From the NCBI GenBank assembly GCA_023376005.1, contig CM042181.1:25723117-25787116 (forward strand): DNA of 64,000 nucleotides. Direction: 5' to 3'. Below the pieces are notes generated by a model. It was given only the letters and a program-made list of their open reading frames with translations. It did no database searches and was not told the origin of the DNA. Source of the DNA: Doryteuthis pealeii (taxonomy: Eukaryota > Mollusca > Cephalopoda > Myopsida > Loliginidae). How positions within the stretch are numbered: the stretch's first letter is position 1; every line of letters starts with the position of its first letter. Shown one piece after another: positions 21,197 to 30,371 of the stretch. The translations under genes and the position numbers were made by a program.

Positions 21197-21410
21197 GATG
21201 GAGTACCCCTTCATCACCATTACTCCCAGGTCCACTCTGACTCAGAATGGTAGTACCTGTTAGGGTCCCATCTCAAATAGAAGAAAATGAGTTAACAAAA
21301 ATGTGTTTAAAAATTGAGTACCATCAAGAATGAATAAAATAAAACGTCTTCGGCATAAAATAACCCAACAGGGGTTAACATGCCGTAAAATCCAACCAAC
21401 GATTGGAAAT
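21197..21410 (+). repeat. Repeat family B, 3' part
   Basis: TCCACTCTGACTCAGAATGG, AAACGTCTTCGGCATAAAA and ATGCCGTAAAATCCAACC are present; the 5' half is missing. Confidence 0.7.
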
Positions 21411-21569
21411 ATGCATAGACACTGATGGTCGTCATGCTGGATACTACTAATGATAATTCAGAATAAATCATTACTCGTTCTGTCGATGGGGCTTAGGGTA
21501 CGGTGAAAATTATTCCCGCGGGGGGGGGGAGACCACCCTCAAAGAAAAGGGGTGTTCTTAATAACATAC

Positions 21570-21862
21570 TAAGCTTCATGGTGAGGCTCCAATTCTGGAA
21601 ATCTATGAAGTGTGGAGTCAGCCCTTCATTGCTATTACTCCCAGTCTCTCGAACCGGTAGTGGTAGTACCTGTTAGTGTTCTATCTATGCGTCAAATATA
21701 TTTGCTTAAACATCTTTCGTATTCGATAGGACGATGGAGCAAACAACAAAAAATCTCTTAAGAAACAACTACACAAAAAATGTAAACATGGACGTATAAT
21801 GAACGCAATTCCCTAACCTCTTGGCTAAAATAACCCGAGTCGAGTTGACATACCATTAAAAT
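21570..21862 (+). repeat. Repeat family B, 3' part
   Basis: AGGCTCCAATTCTGGAAATC, AGTGGTAGTACCTGTTAG, TCGTATTCGATAGGACG and GAGTTGACATACCATTAAAA. Same subtype as the copies at 1.29 and 31.9 kb, with the 'attcgatag' insertion. Confidence 0.7.
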
Positions 21863-21863
21863 C

Positions 21864-21990
21864 CATGGCAGACTGGGCTCTTTAACCTTGGTTCGGCAAC
21901 TACAGAAGGAAAACTCTATTAAACCCTGCATAAAAATTGACCCTGTATCACACCCTGTTCGTGTGGAGGGGTTGGTAAATATGTACCATT
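21864..21990 (+). repeat. Repeat family C, 3' part
   Basis: GGCAGACTGGGCTCTTTAACC through CGTGTGGAGGGGTTGGTAA; follows the B repeat directly. Confidence 0.65.
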
Positions 21991-22089
21991 AAAATTAATC
22001 AATCAATAATAAATTACAACTAATTTATTCTGTAATTAAATTATAATTTCAGTGTGTTTCATTAAAATATCCCATGTCTTTATGTCTAC

Positions 22090-22360
22090 CCTGTATTTTA
22101 AATCCAGTTAGTATGAATTTGGCTGCTGCTTCTAGAAGGGCGGTGACAGTTTTCATATTTATTATTTGGTATTTGACTTTCTGAAGTCTTTTCTAGAATA
22201 TTAAATGTGTTTCTTACAGTCACCGAGTAGTTATTGAATATATAATTGTTGGCAAGTGAGGACCAGTCATATCGTAGTCTCACCAGTTTTTTGTTTTGTT
22301 TCTACACCGACTCTGTCGTATCTTTACTGAGACAATTTTGTGGTCAGTAGACATATTTAT
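22090..22360 (-). pseudogene. LINE ORF2 endonuclease-RT linker remnant
   Basis: Minus strand reads MSTDHKIVSVKIRQSR, then after a frameshift KLVRLRYDWSSLANNY and VTVRNTFNILEKTSESQIPN. The 'S.DH.LV...IR' end of an AP-type endonuclease followed by 'RYDWS.L......YSV.VRNRF..L' is the linker found between endonuclease and reverse transcriptase in RTE/CR1-like ORF2 proteins. Both neighbouring domains are missing. Confidence 0.7.
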
Positions 22361-22680
22361 CTTCTTGGAAAGTGTCCAGGCGTTGAAGAAACGTATTTAA
22401 AGCTTTTTCTTCTATTAATTTTTGAAAATTACATTTCTTTAAAAAAATTTCATATTAAAATAGTTTTCTGTCTTTAGTATAGTTTTTATACCATCTTGAG
22501 CTTCTCCTGATAAAGCAGATATCCATTTACATCATCAAAATCCTCGTTGTAATGTAAATAAATATGAAATACTAATTAGACTGAAAGAGAAATATATCAT
22601 AAAAATATCATCGACATTATCCTGGGTCATCGAAGGTATTTTGAAGGATGTTTTTAATTTCATTCTTATATTACTCACAC
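22360..22680. other. No gene seen; AT-rich spacer
   Basis: Short opposite-strand open frames around 22,535-22,830 overlap one another and the C repeat. Confidence 0.4.
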
Positions 22681-22685
22681 TGGAA

Positions 22686-22959
22686 GCGCGTGGTGTAATG
22701 GCTAAAATCATGGGAAATGGACTCGTTGCCCCGAGATCAAATCCTAGACGTGCTAATTGTATTTCAATTAGTGATAATACCATTGGGGAAGGTATGAATC
22801 CTACTCTCCCTCCGGTTATGGATAAATAGTAGGGCAGACTGGGCTCTTAACCTTGGTTAAACAACCGGTCTAGGAGAATGAAAACTCTGAAATCAAACCT
22901 GTTGAACTCCGCTTAAGAAATTGACCTTGTGTCACATCCTGCTCGTGCGGAAGGTGTTG

Positions 22960-22966
<7 letters not shown>
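22686..22966 (+). repeat. Repeat family C (tRNA-headed SINE), full-length copy
   Basis: The best copy. GTGGTGTAATGGCTAAAATC (A box), CGAGATCAAATCCTAGACG (B box), GGTTATGGATAAATAGTAGG, AAACAACCGGTCTAGGAG, AACTCCGCTTAAGAAATTG and CTGCTCGTGCGGAAGGTG, then a (TA)n tail. The internal Pol III-like boxes and simple-sequence tail define it as a SINE; a LINE partner cannot be named from sequence alone. Confidence 0.8.

Positions 22967-23023
<57 letters not shown>
22963..23023. repeat. (TA)n tract, SINE tail
   Basis: About 60 bases of alternating TA directly attached to the C SINE 3' end. Confidence 0.95.
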
Positions 23024-23024
<1 letters not shown>

Positions 23025-23064
23025 TACTCACTGAAAAGTGAACCAGGAAATATTTATCAGTGTG

Positions 23065-23205
23065 AAAAGTGTCCAGCTCCTCACTTTACTGCACAGATCC
23101 CTGTGCTACTCATACACTGAGTTGGCGAGGGCCTGAATCGTACCAGAAACCTTGTCGTTCCCAACTGAACACTCTACCGACTGAATATCATCGAGTCGTG
23201 CTGAC
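23065..23205 (-). repeat. Octopus-type SINE, head half
   Basis: Minus-strand read: TCAGTCGGTAGAGTGTTCAG (A box), AAGGTTTCTGGTACGATTC (B box), AACTCAGTGTATGAGTAGC and GTAAAGTGAGGAGCTGG. Confidence 0.7.
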
Positions 23206-23289
23206 AATACAGATTTCTAAGACTCTTGTCACCTGTTCCTATCGATCATCGCTCCTAACAAAGTTCTCTACTCGGCATCCAGTGTTTGC

Positions 23290-23311
23290 ACACACACACA
23301 CACACACACAC

Positions 23312-23351
<40 letters not shown>

Positions 23352-23515
23352 GTCATCTACAGACACAGTGCTTCGACATTTACGTCTCATCAGTGTTGCT
23401 CGACTTAACAGCTATTTCTACCCGGAACGAAACCCAAATGAATTTTCGTCAGTCTAGCTTCTTACTGTCTCATTCATATATATATATATATATTATATAT
23501 TATATATAGATATAT
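23290..23515. repeat. (CA)n-(TA)n and a second (TA)n tract
   Basis: (CA)n at 23,290-23,311 runs into (TA)n to 23,349; another (TA)n lies at 23,476-23,515. An open frame across them is meaningless. Confidence 0.9.
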
Positions 23516-23519
23516 AAAG

Positions 23520-24085
23520 GTTTTACATATCTATTTATTTGGTGACAAAGGAACATTCACGACCATATTGGTTTCATGCAAGGCAATCGTCAGGTGAAGA
23601 TGTTACAAATGCAAGGAAAATCGAAAAATTGTAGAAAATTCAATAGACATAGGATGTGTATGATTGGATGAAGTGATGTGCGTATGTATGTGGCGGTATT
23701 TTGAATGTATGCGAGTGTTTATGGGCAGCATAAAGGTTATGTATGCGGGGTAACTGGTCACACACATAATACATTGTTCTATGAATGTGTAACGTTTGAT
23801 CAATGCAGACGTGTGAGCATTTGTATTCGCGTGCATATGTGTGCGCGGGCGTGTGTATTTTTTGGTATGGACGGATGTCGGCAAGCGACGTGTATTGGGT
23901 TGTTGGTGGGGGTGTGTGAATGGAATGGATACTGTCGGAGCGATTCAATTGTGGGGAGTTGAATAATTTTAACTTAAGATTACAAATGTTGTATACTATG
24001 GGCGGGGTGGGGTTAGAGAATGTCGGGGCTGGCTAATTGCTACAAGTGTGCACGTGAATATGTACGTAGGTCGCAGTGTCAGTCA
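23520..24085. other. Unassigned GT-rich sequence
   Basis: Rich in TGTGT and GCGTG words and without recognised repeats; it grades into the CA/TA-rich tract that follows. Confidence 0.4.
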
Positions 24086-24087
24086 AA

Positions 24088-24466
24088 CATGTGGGCACAC
24101 ACACACACGCACACACAACATAGAAGGACGTGCACACGTAAGTGCATATGCCCATGTGTACATAAACATTTGTACAAACGGTACTCATACACGCATACAA
24201 AACAGTACTCATACATACCGATGCGCACACACATACTACTATATGTGCCACATATACCTTACTCACACATATCGATGCGCATACGCATACTATTATGTTC
24301 CCCACGCATACACATGCACACATATACGCGTACACACGCATACACATATACGTGCATACATACACGCACACATATGCATATATACGCGCGCACATATACG
24401 CACATATACGTACACACATACCCCCACACCCCACCGTATGTACACACACACATATGTACACACACA

Positions 24467-24535
<69 letters not shown>
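24088..24535. repeat. CA/TA/CG-rich compound microsatellite ending in (TA)n
   Basis: Alternating purine-pyrimidine over more than 400 bases: CACACA blocks, ACACATATACGC motifs, then (TA)n at 24,479-24,532. It gives long open frames on both strands because the dinucleotide pattern has few stops. Such alternating tracts can adopt left-handed DNA in vitro. Confidence 0.85.
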
Positions 24536-25545
24536 CCAGAACCTCGTCCGTGAGCTTTTCTATGCTGACGATGCAGATTTCGTTGCCCACACTGAGAAAG
24601 ACCTACAGGAAATAATGAATTACTTCTCTGAAGCATGTACTGCCTTTGGACTTACCATCAGTCTGGAGAAAACAAAGGTGATGCTCACTCCACCACCTGG
24701 ACAAAGGTATATGGAGCCCAACATCTACGTTAAGGGAACCAGACTGAAGGTAGTTGACTCTTTTGTCGATCTTGGCAGCACATTCTCCAGATGTGGAACC
24801 CTCGACGCTGAAGTTTCCCTAGGGATCGAGATAGCAAGCAGGGCCTTCGGTGACCTCGAAAAAACGAGTCTGGGTCGGATAGAGTTATTACCATCAGGAC
24901 GAAGCTCAGTGTGTACGAATCATGTGTCTTATCCATACTCTTGTACTCCTCGGAAACATGGACTACACATCGTCGACATATCAAAGCCTTGGAGAGATTT
25001 CATCAGACATGTCTCAGAAAAATAGTAAACGCAGGGTGGCAATCCCTCATGTCAGACGCTGAAGTCCTGCAACAAGCCAATACGTCCAACATAGAAATGC
25101 GCATTATACGTAACCAGATGCGCTGGGCTGGGCATCTTGCCAGAATGCAAGACAGCAGGCTCCCGAAGCAATTGTTCTACGGAGAACTGCAATATGGGAA
25201 GCGTCCGATGCACAAGCCCAAAAAGTGTTTTCGGGACGCTATCAAAAACCTCAACATAAACGTTCATGAGTGGGAGGGAATAGCTACAAATCGTGCAGTA
25301 TGGAGAAAACTTGTCTATGATAGCTGCAAGGGGTTCGAGGTAAAACGGCTGGAGCACTCTATCCTGAAGCGGTCCCTACGCAAATGGCACATGACGAAAG
25401 TCATGGACACATTTCCCACATTTAAGCCAGACTATGTATGTGAGACGTGTGGCAGGGCCTGCCTGTCAAAGGCTGGGTTTCTCAGTCACGTACGGTCGCA
25501 TACAAGAGGAAACGGGGGAAGAGGCTCATATATACAACAGTAAAT
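24536..25545 (+). pseudogene. LINE reverse-transcriptase C-terminal half with C2H2 tail
   Basis: Truncated 5' exactly at the (TA)n tract. First frame: LFYADDADFVAHTEKDLQE (catalytic YADD box), FGLTISLEKTKVMLTPP, VDLGSTFSRCGTLDAEVSL. A frameshift near 24,890 moves to KLSVYESCVLSILLYSSETW, NQMRWAGHLARMQDSRLPKQ and NINVHEWEGIATNRAVWRKL. A finger of form C-x2-C-x12-H-x3-H starting CETCGRAC ends the protein, stopping at 25,543. The order RT palm, thumb/connection, 'RW.GH..RM', terminal zinc finger is that of a CR1/L2- or RTE-like ORF2. It is the best preserved coding remnant in the window, with one main frameshift over 1 kb, so it is relatively young. The upstream part of the 325-aa open frame (24,048-24,535) is microsatellite and not part of the protein. 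Confidence 0.85.
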
Positions 25546-25620
25546 AAAACAAAGCTGAACACCTGGGTACCGCGCGATCACCGCCGTACTTATAGAAACG
25601 GCCTTATTCTGTCAAGAAGT

Positions 25621-25621
<1 letters not shown>

Positions 25622-25664
<43 letters not shown>
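25622..25664. repeat. (AT)n microsatellite
   Basis: Lies 75 bases after the LINE stop and may be its 3' simple-sequence tail. Confidence 0.9.
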
Positions 25665-25667
<3 letters not shown>

Positions 25668-26020
25668 CTGCAATGGATAGGTTATGGTCTAAATTATGCA
25701 AAAATGAAAATAACACAGATATCTTACTTTATTAAAATATCTTGAAATACTATACATTAAAACTATTCAAAGAAATCGCTGACCTCTAGATGAACTTGGA
25801 ATTTTCACAAAGATTTCCCGACGGTCTCTTTCTTTAAATTGCTAAATGCTACTGTTATACTTTCCTTCAGTTCATGTGTGGGCGTTCCAGGGAGTCTCTC
25901 GCTCAACCGCACCTCACACATAATAATTAAGAGAATTGTAATTTGGCGAGTTGGGTGGCAAGATGTTAGGAGTGATGTGGTTGCAGAAATGTTCTCAAAG
26001 TCAACACAGAGTTCTCTTTC
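25665..26020. other. No gene seen
   Basis: AT-rich, short open frames only. Confidence 0.4.
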
Positions 26021-26180
26021 ATAGTGCAGAGTCCTGTTGCTAGATGTAATCTACCAGCAGCCACCCTTTCAATCCAGGGCAGCACTACCTCCTACAGACA
26101 CTTGAAATAGGTATCGTGTTAAATGTGAGACCATGTAAGAAGATTAATAGAAGCATAATGTTACCATCACTTGGGACTGT

Positions 26181-26269
26181 TGTAGAATAAACATCATAGT
26201 CACTGTAGAAGAATTCCAATTACCGTCGAATTGGAATTCTTTTACAGTGAGTATGATATTTATTCTACA
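26181..26269. repeat. 89-bp palindrome made of two family A left ends
   Basis: TGTAGAATAAACATCATAG is matched in reverse by CTATTCTACA-type sequence at the right end (ATGATATTTATTCTACA). The arms meet around ACCGTCGAATTGG. The arm sequence is the first 45 bases of family A. It sits inside the transposase remnant. Confidence 0.7.
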
Positions 26270-26385
26270 GGGACAACCCCCCCCCCCAAATCCCATTATT
26301 TGGACTGGGTGTATGTTTTTCATCACTATCGCTGCATCTTGTGGGGACAGAGCAAGTGAACGATTGTTCTGTGAGTTCACCATCT

Positions 26386-26576
26386 GGTTATTTCCTATAA
26401 GTCTAACATGATCAAAGGGGAACCACTCATGACTGATAAATTATTCATCTATTTTCCCATTAAACTAACCCTAAACCCTAACCCGGTCTTCTTTTTTCCT
26501 AGTAGATCAATAAATAAATAATTTATCAGTCAAGAGTGGTTCCCCTTTGTTTATGTTAGACTTATAGGAAATAACC
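26386..26576. mobile_element. MITE, 191 bp, with perfect 8-bp target duplication
   Basis: Ends GGTTATTTCCTATAAG and CTTATAGGAAATAACC are perfect inverted repeats. The inverted repeat extends about 60 bases with a few mismatches (TCTAACATGATC against its partner, AAAGGGGAACCACTC). The flanking word CACCATCT is present on both sides (26,378-26,385 and 26,577-26,584). An 8-bp duplication fits hAT- or Merlin-like transposases; the GG start is unlike typical hAT CAG ends. The interior holds CCCTAAACCCTAACCC, a telomere-like word that is probably coincidental. No coding capacity. Confidence 0.9.
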
Positions 26577-27249
26577 CACCATCTTATCCTGGATAAAAAA
26601 TATTATTAGCTGAGAAAAAACAATACATGTTTGGTTGGAGGAAAAGCTTGAGTTTGTTAAAAAGCTTTGCAGCGTGATCTCTACTCTTGTCTGTCATGGC
26701 CTGATAAAAATGTTCTCTTGTGTGATAAATAGCGAATGTCTTCATGCACTACCTGCACGATAAGAAATGTTTATGGCTATGGACCTGATTGACTTGCTGG
26801 GATCATTTATCAATCTCGGCCTGGATCTCACCAAGAAATTTTGGAGTTCTTTTTTTATCTTAACAATCAGAGTGAGGCTTCCGAGTTGCCGTACCTTAGT
26901 AATCACCATTGGATTCATCCAACTCTTTTTGAATCCTTTGCACTGTCCTCAGATTGACATCCAGCCATTTTGCAATCTTCGTATTGGAACTTCCGGTGTG
27001 AAGCAGTGAAGCATGTCCTTTCCAAATTTCTTGAAGTGAATTACGCAAGGTGCTGCTTTCCTCACAGACAGTAACCAGTGCAAGCACGAGCAACAGGCAA
27101 ACGCACATACAAACATGGGATAACAGTATTCCCTGACCGGACACTGTTAACCCAACTAGTGGGAATACCAACTGCGCACTTATACGTACGCAACTTCAAC
27201 TATTTGAAGGAAGGGGTGATCTTTGTTTCTAAGAGCTTCCAAATATATA

Positions 27250-27391
27250 TTTGGTAAAGATAAAGACTTAAAAATCGTCCATTTTGTGCTTATAGATCTA
27301 TTTCTGCCCACAGGTATCTACGTATACCTGTGGGCAGAAATAGATCTATAACTGCAAAATGGCCAATTTTTAAACCTTTTTCTTTACCAAT
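27250..27391. mobile_element. Palindromic MITE-like element (about 142 bp)
   Basis: TTTGGTAAAGATAAAGACTT and the right-end complement, ending TTTTCTTTACCAA, are inverted. The centre is a perfect inverted repeat of about 28 bases per arm (TATAGATCTATTTCTGCCC in each arm) around CTAC. No flanking duplication found by eye. Confidence 0.75.
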
Positions 27392-27527
27392 TATATTGCT
27401 CTGTTCAATTAAATTGAACATCGAGCTCTCAACTTGAACCTGAACTACTCTAACATTCCGCCGTTGGAAGAAAGGGCCAGCTTAGAATCATCTTAATACC
27501 AACTTACCTGGTAACCCATCTACGGAT

Positions 27528-27565
27528 ATATATATATATATATATATATTATGTGTGTGTGTGTG
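27528..27565. repeat. (AT)n followed by (TG)n
   Basis: Alternating AT to 27,551, then GTGTGTGTGTG. Confidence 0.9.
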
Positions 27566-27589
27566 CAATATTTATAAGTAAATAGTGCT

Positions 27590-27720
27590 TAATTTCGTTG
27601 ATAGAGTATGTATATTTAAGTTAGGGTAGCATGGATATGAAGTCAACGGTGCTAGGTGACTGACAGTTTCGCGCGATTTTCAAATCACGTGTTGGTTTGA
27701 AAATCTTATAGGCGAGAAAA
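27590..27720. repeat. Fold-back repeat family F, partial copy
   Basis: GTTAGGGTAGCATGGATATG, AAGTCAACGGTGCTAGG and ACTGACAGTTTCGCGCGAT, then AAATCTTATAGGCGAG. Only part of the second arm remains. Confidence 0.55.
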
Positions 27721-27865
27721 TAGGTTTAAAGATTAAGTATATTTCCAATCCAATTTGTAACTGAATGGTATTTTGGGGGGGAATCTGAATTTATACTGCA
27801 CGTATTTTTTTTAATGATCTAAATTCTCGATGTAACGGAGATAATTATGAAATATTATGAATACT

Positions 27866-28110
27866 TCACTCCTTCTTAAATAGAAGCATCGATATCATTA
27901 TGGACAACTGTTAACTATGAAATGCTAATTAAAATCCTTCACTCCTTCCTAAATAGAAGCATCATGGATCGCTGTTAACAATGAAATGTTAATAAGAACC
28001 CTCCACTCTTTCCTAAATAGAAGCTTCAATTTCACCACGAACGTCTCAAAGTATGACATGTGAAATAGAATCCGTCACTCCTTCCTAAATATAGATACTT
28101 ATTGCAATCT
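27866..28110. repeat. Degenerate tandem repeat, ~80-bp unit, about 3.5 copies
   Basis: Each unit has CACTCCTTCCTAAATAGAAG, followed by TCAT, a GTTAAC(T/A)ATGAAATG stretch and an AA(T/C)CC junction. Units are visible at about 27,866, 27,938, 27,999 and 28,073. Confidence 0.6.
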
Positions 28111-28294
28111 TATTTTAAAATTTCTCAAACAGTTGTGTAAAAGAAACAAAATGTCTGACAATTAAAATTCATTACTATTTAATAAATAAAACGGCATTAA
28201 ATAATAACAAAGATATAAATTCGTGTCAATAGAGTAATTTTGCTTCTTTTTTGAGAAAAAAGATAATTCTCTTTATATTCCTAGAATTATCTCT

Positions 28295-28295
28295 G

Positions 28296-28328
<33 letters not shown>
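28295..28328. repeat. (AT)n microsatellite
   Basis: Alternating AT ending exactly at a Helitron-type CTAG terminus. Confidence 0.9.
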
Positions 28329-28329
<1 letters not shown>

Positions 28330-28357
28330 TAGCAAATATATGCACCCTCCGGGTGCA
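28329..28357 (-). mobile_element. Helitron-type 3' terminus on minus strand
   Basis: On the minus strand a perfect 7-bp hairpin with 3-nt loop (TGCACCCGGAGGGTGCA, 28,341-28,357) is followed after 8 bases by CTAG (28,329-28,332) and then T of the (AT)n tract. This is the canonical Helitron 3' arrangement. The element body would extend rightwards (28,357 onward) but its 5' end was not identified. Confidence 0.65.
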
Positions 28358-28359
28358 AG

Positions 28360-28950
28360 TATTTAAGTTTTAATGCAATAAAATATTGTATTAAATTAGA
28401 AAGGCTAATGAAACTAAATAAGAATACAGATAAAAAGATTTGAAACAGAGGGAGTATAATAAAAAATGGAACAACTGAAACTTACTCTTCCATCACTCTC
28501 GTCTTTCATTGTTATTTTTTCTAATTTAAGTATTTATTTATAAGAGGAAGTAAAGAATAAAATGACAGTTATTTTATCTTGTTAATGGATTTCATTTAAG
28601 ATTCATTGAAGAGATTTTTGCTTATATTCATTAAAATAAAACCAAACAGTTAGAAACCAATAATACTAAGCACATATTTATTAAAATTACATTTTTAATA
28701 TCAATATGCAAATTAGCCTTCCCGTTCAAACTGTAAACCGCTATTTTGTTGTATATAAAAATATAATTGCATGTCAGTATGTAGACATAGTTAACAGTAT
28801 TAATAATGTAAAACAATTTTATTAATAATTGAGGTTTAGATAAAAATTAAATCATGGAGAATGTGATGTCAATAACTAAGAGAATTGTGACTTGAGTAGG
28901 AATATAGTTTCGGTTACAGACAGAAAAACACACAATCTCCATTATAATAA
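28360..28950. other. AT-rich, probable Helitron-like body
   Basis: No coding sequence or other repeat family is recognised. It would be interior of the element ending at 28,329 if that call is right. Confidence 0.35.
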
Positions 28951-28951
28951 T

Positions 28952-28993
28952 AAGATATATATATATATATATTATATATATATATATATATAA
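28952..28993. repeat. (AT)n microsatellite
   Basis: Alternating AT with one phase break. Confidence 0.9.
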
Positions 28994-28994
28994 G

Positions 28995-29128
28995 TAAGGA
29001 TAGCGTGAACATGTGAACAGTGCTTGATTTCTGACAGTTTCTCACCTATGGCTTGAAATCACATTGAAGTGAAACTGTCAGTAACCAAGCGCCGTTGACT
29101 TCATGCCCACGTTACCCTTAGATATAAA
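28995..29128. repeat. Fold-back repeat family F, copy
   Basis: GGATAGCGTGAACATG...TGACAGTTTCTCACC and AAACTGTCAGTAACCAAGCG...GACTTCATGCCCACGTTACCC form two inverted arms of about 50 bases. Confidence 0.65.
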
Positions 29129-29172
29129 GGCTCTATCGACGATATTGCGCAATATTTTCTCATATCACACCC

Positions 29173-29265
29173 TACATATATATATATATATATATAAATA
29201 AGTTGGTGGAGTGGCCTATTGTCGGTATCAGCCGGGACAGAGAAGGAGTCTATTCTCTTAATGTT
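29173..29265 (-). repeat. (AT)n plus octopus-type SINE 3' end
   Basis: (AT)n at 29,173-29,198 followed by TTGGTGGAGTGGCCTATTG and CGGTATCAGCCGGGACAG, the 3' end of the SINE seen complete at 43.19 kb, in reverse. Confidence 0.6.
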
Positions 29266-29429
29266 GATGATATAGTTTGTTACGTTTATAAGTAAAAAAT
29301 ATTCAATCAATATCGTGTATAGAACATAAATATATCTAAGTTAGTGTAGCGAAGAAATCTCTACTAATGATATTAAGCACTTTTTATACAACTGTATACA
29401 AGGAAAAATATGAACACACAGAATTCACT

Positions 29430-29498
29430 TGGTTTGAAAATCGTATAGACGAGAAACTCACTGTTACGAAGCGACGTTGACAGTCTTCGCTACTCTAA

Positions 29499-29535
<37 letters not shown>
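29430..29535. repeat. Fold-back family F half copy and (AT)n
   Basis: ACGAGAAACTCACTGTTACG, CGACGTTGACAGTCTTCGC and TACTCTAACTTA correspond to the right arm of F, followed by (AT)n at 29,503-29,535. Confidence 0.55.
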
Positions 29536-29539
<4 letters not shown>

Positions 29540-29541
<2 letters not shown>

Positions 29542-29700
29542 AAGAGAGTTTAGGTAGTGTGGACATGGAGTCAACACCTAGTTACTGACAGTTTCTCGGC
29601 TATGCGATCTTCAGACCAACTCACACAGGCGAGAAACAGTCAGGAACCAAATGTTGATTCCATGTCCACTCTACCTTAACTCAAATATAAAAGCACTATC
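29540..29700. repeat. Fold-back repeat family F, best hairpin
   Basis: Arm 1 (29,548-29,600): TTTAGGTAGTGTGGACATGG, AGTCAACACCTAG, TGACAGTTTCTCGGC. Arm 2 (29,630-29,682): GCGAGAAACAGTCAGGAACC, TGTTGATTCCATGTCC, ACTCTACCTTAAC. Loop about 28 bases. Confidence 0.7.
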
Positions 29701-29759
29701 AATGATATTGAGTACTATTTGCATAGAAACATAGCACCCATATTATCCACAAAATATTA

Positions 29760-29789
29760 ATATATGTGTGTGTATATATAATATATATG

Positions 29790-29822
<33 letters not shown>
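29760..29822. repeat. (TA)n-(TG)n microsatellite
   Basis: Mixed TATATG then GTGTGTGTGTGT. Confidence 0.9.
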
Positions 29823-30094
29823 AAACGTAAACAAGTAAAAACGGCCCAGCGTAGCGAGATATTTATTAGAGCAATAAAATGCTCTAACTTACAGAATAAA
29901 GTAATTTTCTGCCCAATTTGCAAGTGATCATAATTTTTTTTAGGGTCAACGTTCGCGCTGAACATAAATAGAAGCATAAATATCATCAAGGACCGCTTTT
30001 GCAACGAGAACCCAATGGGTTCACGCGTCATTTTGTCTAGTTTAAAAATTTGAATACCGTCTTCACCGTCCAAAATATTAGTTTAAAAAACTAG

Positions 30095-30371
30095 CTAGAA
30101 GCGACTACTCGATGTCAACTGGGTAGAGGGAGTAAAGAAAATACCCTGATGTATTGATTTGTTTACATTTGAGATTTACAAACTTTAGACATTTTTAAAT
30201 AGAATTTCAATGCTATTTCTATGTATATTTTGATTTTTAAATGTCTTCGAATATAAATCAAATTTTCATAATTTTTGCACAAAAAGCAAGAGCTGGTGAT
30301 ATTTAATGTATATATATATATATTTACTTTGTTGTTAATTGTTTTATTTCGTTGCTCTTTATATATATGTA
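30095..30371 (-). mobile_element. Helitron-like element (family D), copy 4
   Basis: Minus-strand 5' end (ACATATATATAAAGAGC) begins directly after the 3' CTAGT of copy 3 and ends at AGTCGCTTCTAG (30,095-30,098), preceded by a degraded hairpin (CAGTTGACATCGAG). Interior segments TGAAAATTTGATTTATATTC and TTTAAAAATCAAAAT match copies 1 and 2. Confidence 0.6.

Larger units (their letters stand above)
26020..27180 (-). pseudogene. Tc1/mariner-superfamily transposase remnant, interrupted
   Basis: The minus strand, read from 27,180 down, starts with SSTLRNSLQEIWKGHASLL, then HTGSSNTKIAKWLDVNLRTV and QRIQKELDESNGDY (helix-turn-helix DNA-binding region), and TRKPHSD then KKRTPKFLGEI (linker). After a gap, MVNSQNNRSLALSPQDAAIV and HPVQIM (catalytic-domain segment) and finally VVLPWIERVAAGR (before the 'WQQDSAPAH' motif). 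This order matches invertebrate Tc1/mariner-type transposases whose catalytic core reads 'FTVD...N.QNDR.LALSPQDVP.VMKTKHPA.VMV'. Two later insertions split it: a 191-bp MITE at 26,386-26,576 and a palindromic sequence around 26,110-26,290. A related piece lies at 60.37-60.69 kb. Confidence 0.8.

Noticed and set aside
24048..25025. 325-aa open frame as a single protein
   Set aside because: Its first half is translated CA/TA microsatellite; only the part after 24,536 is reverse-transcriptase sequence.
26466..26484. Interstitial telomeric repeat
   Set aside because: Only about two and a half CCCTAA-like units (CCCTAAACCCTAACCC) inside a MITE; too short and the expected mollusc telomere is TTAGGG, so coincidence is likelier.
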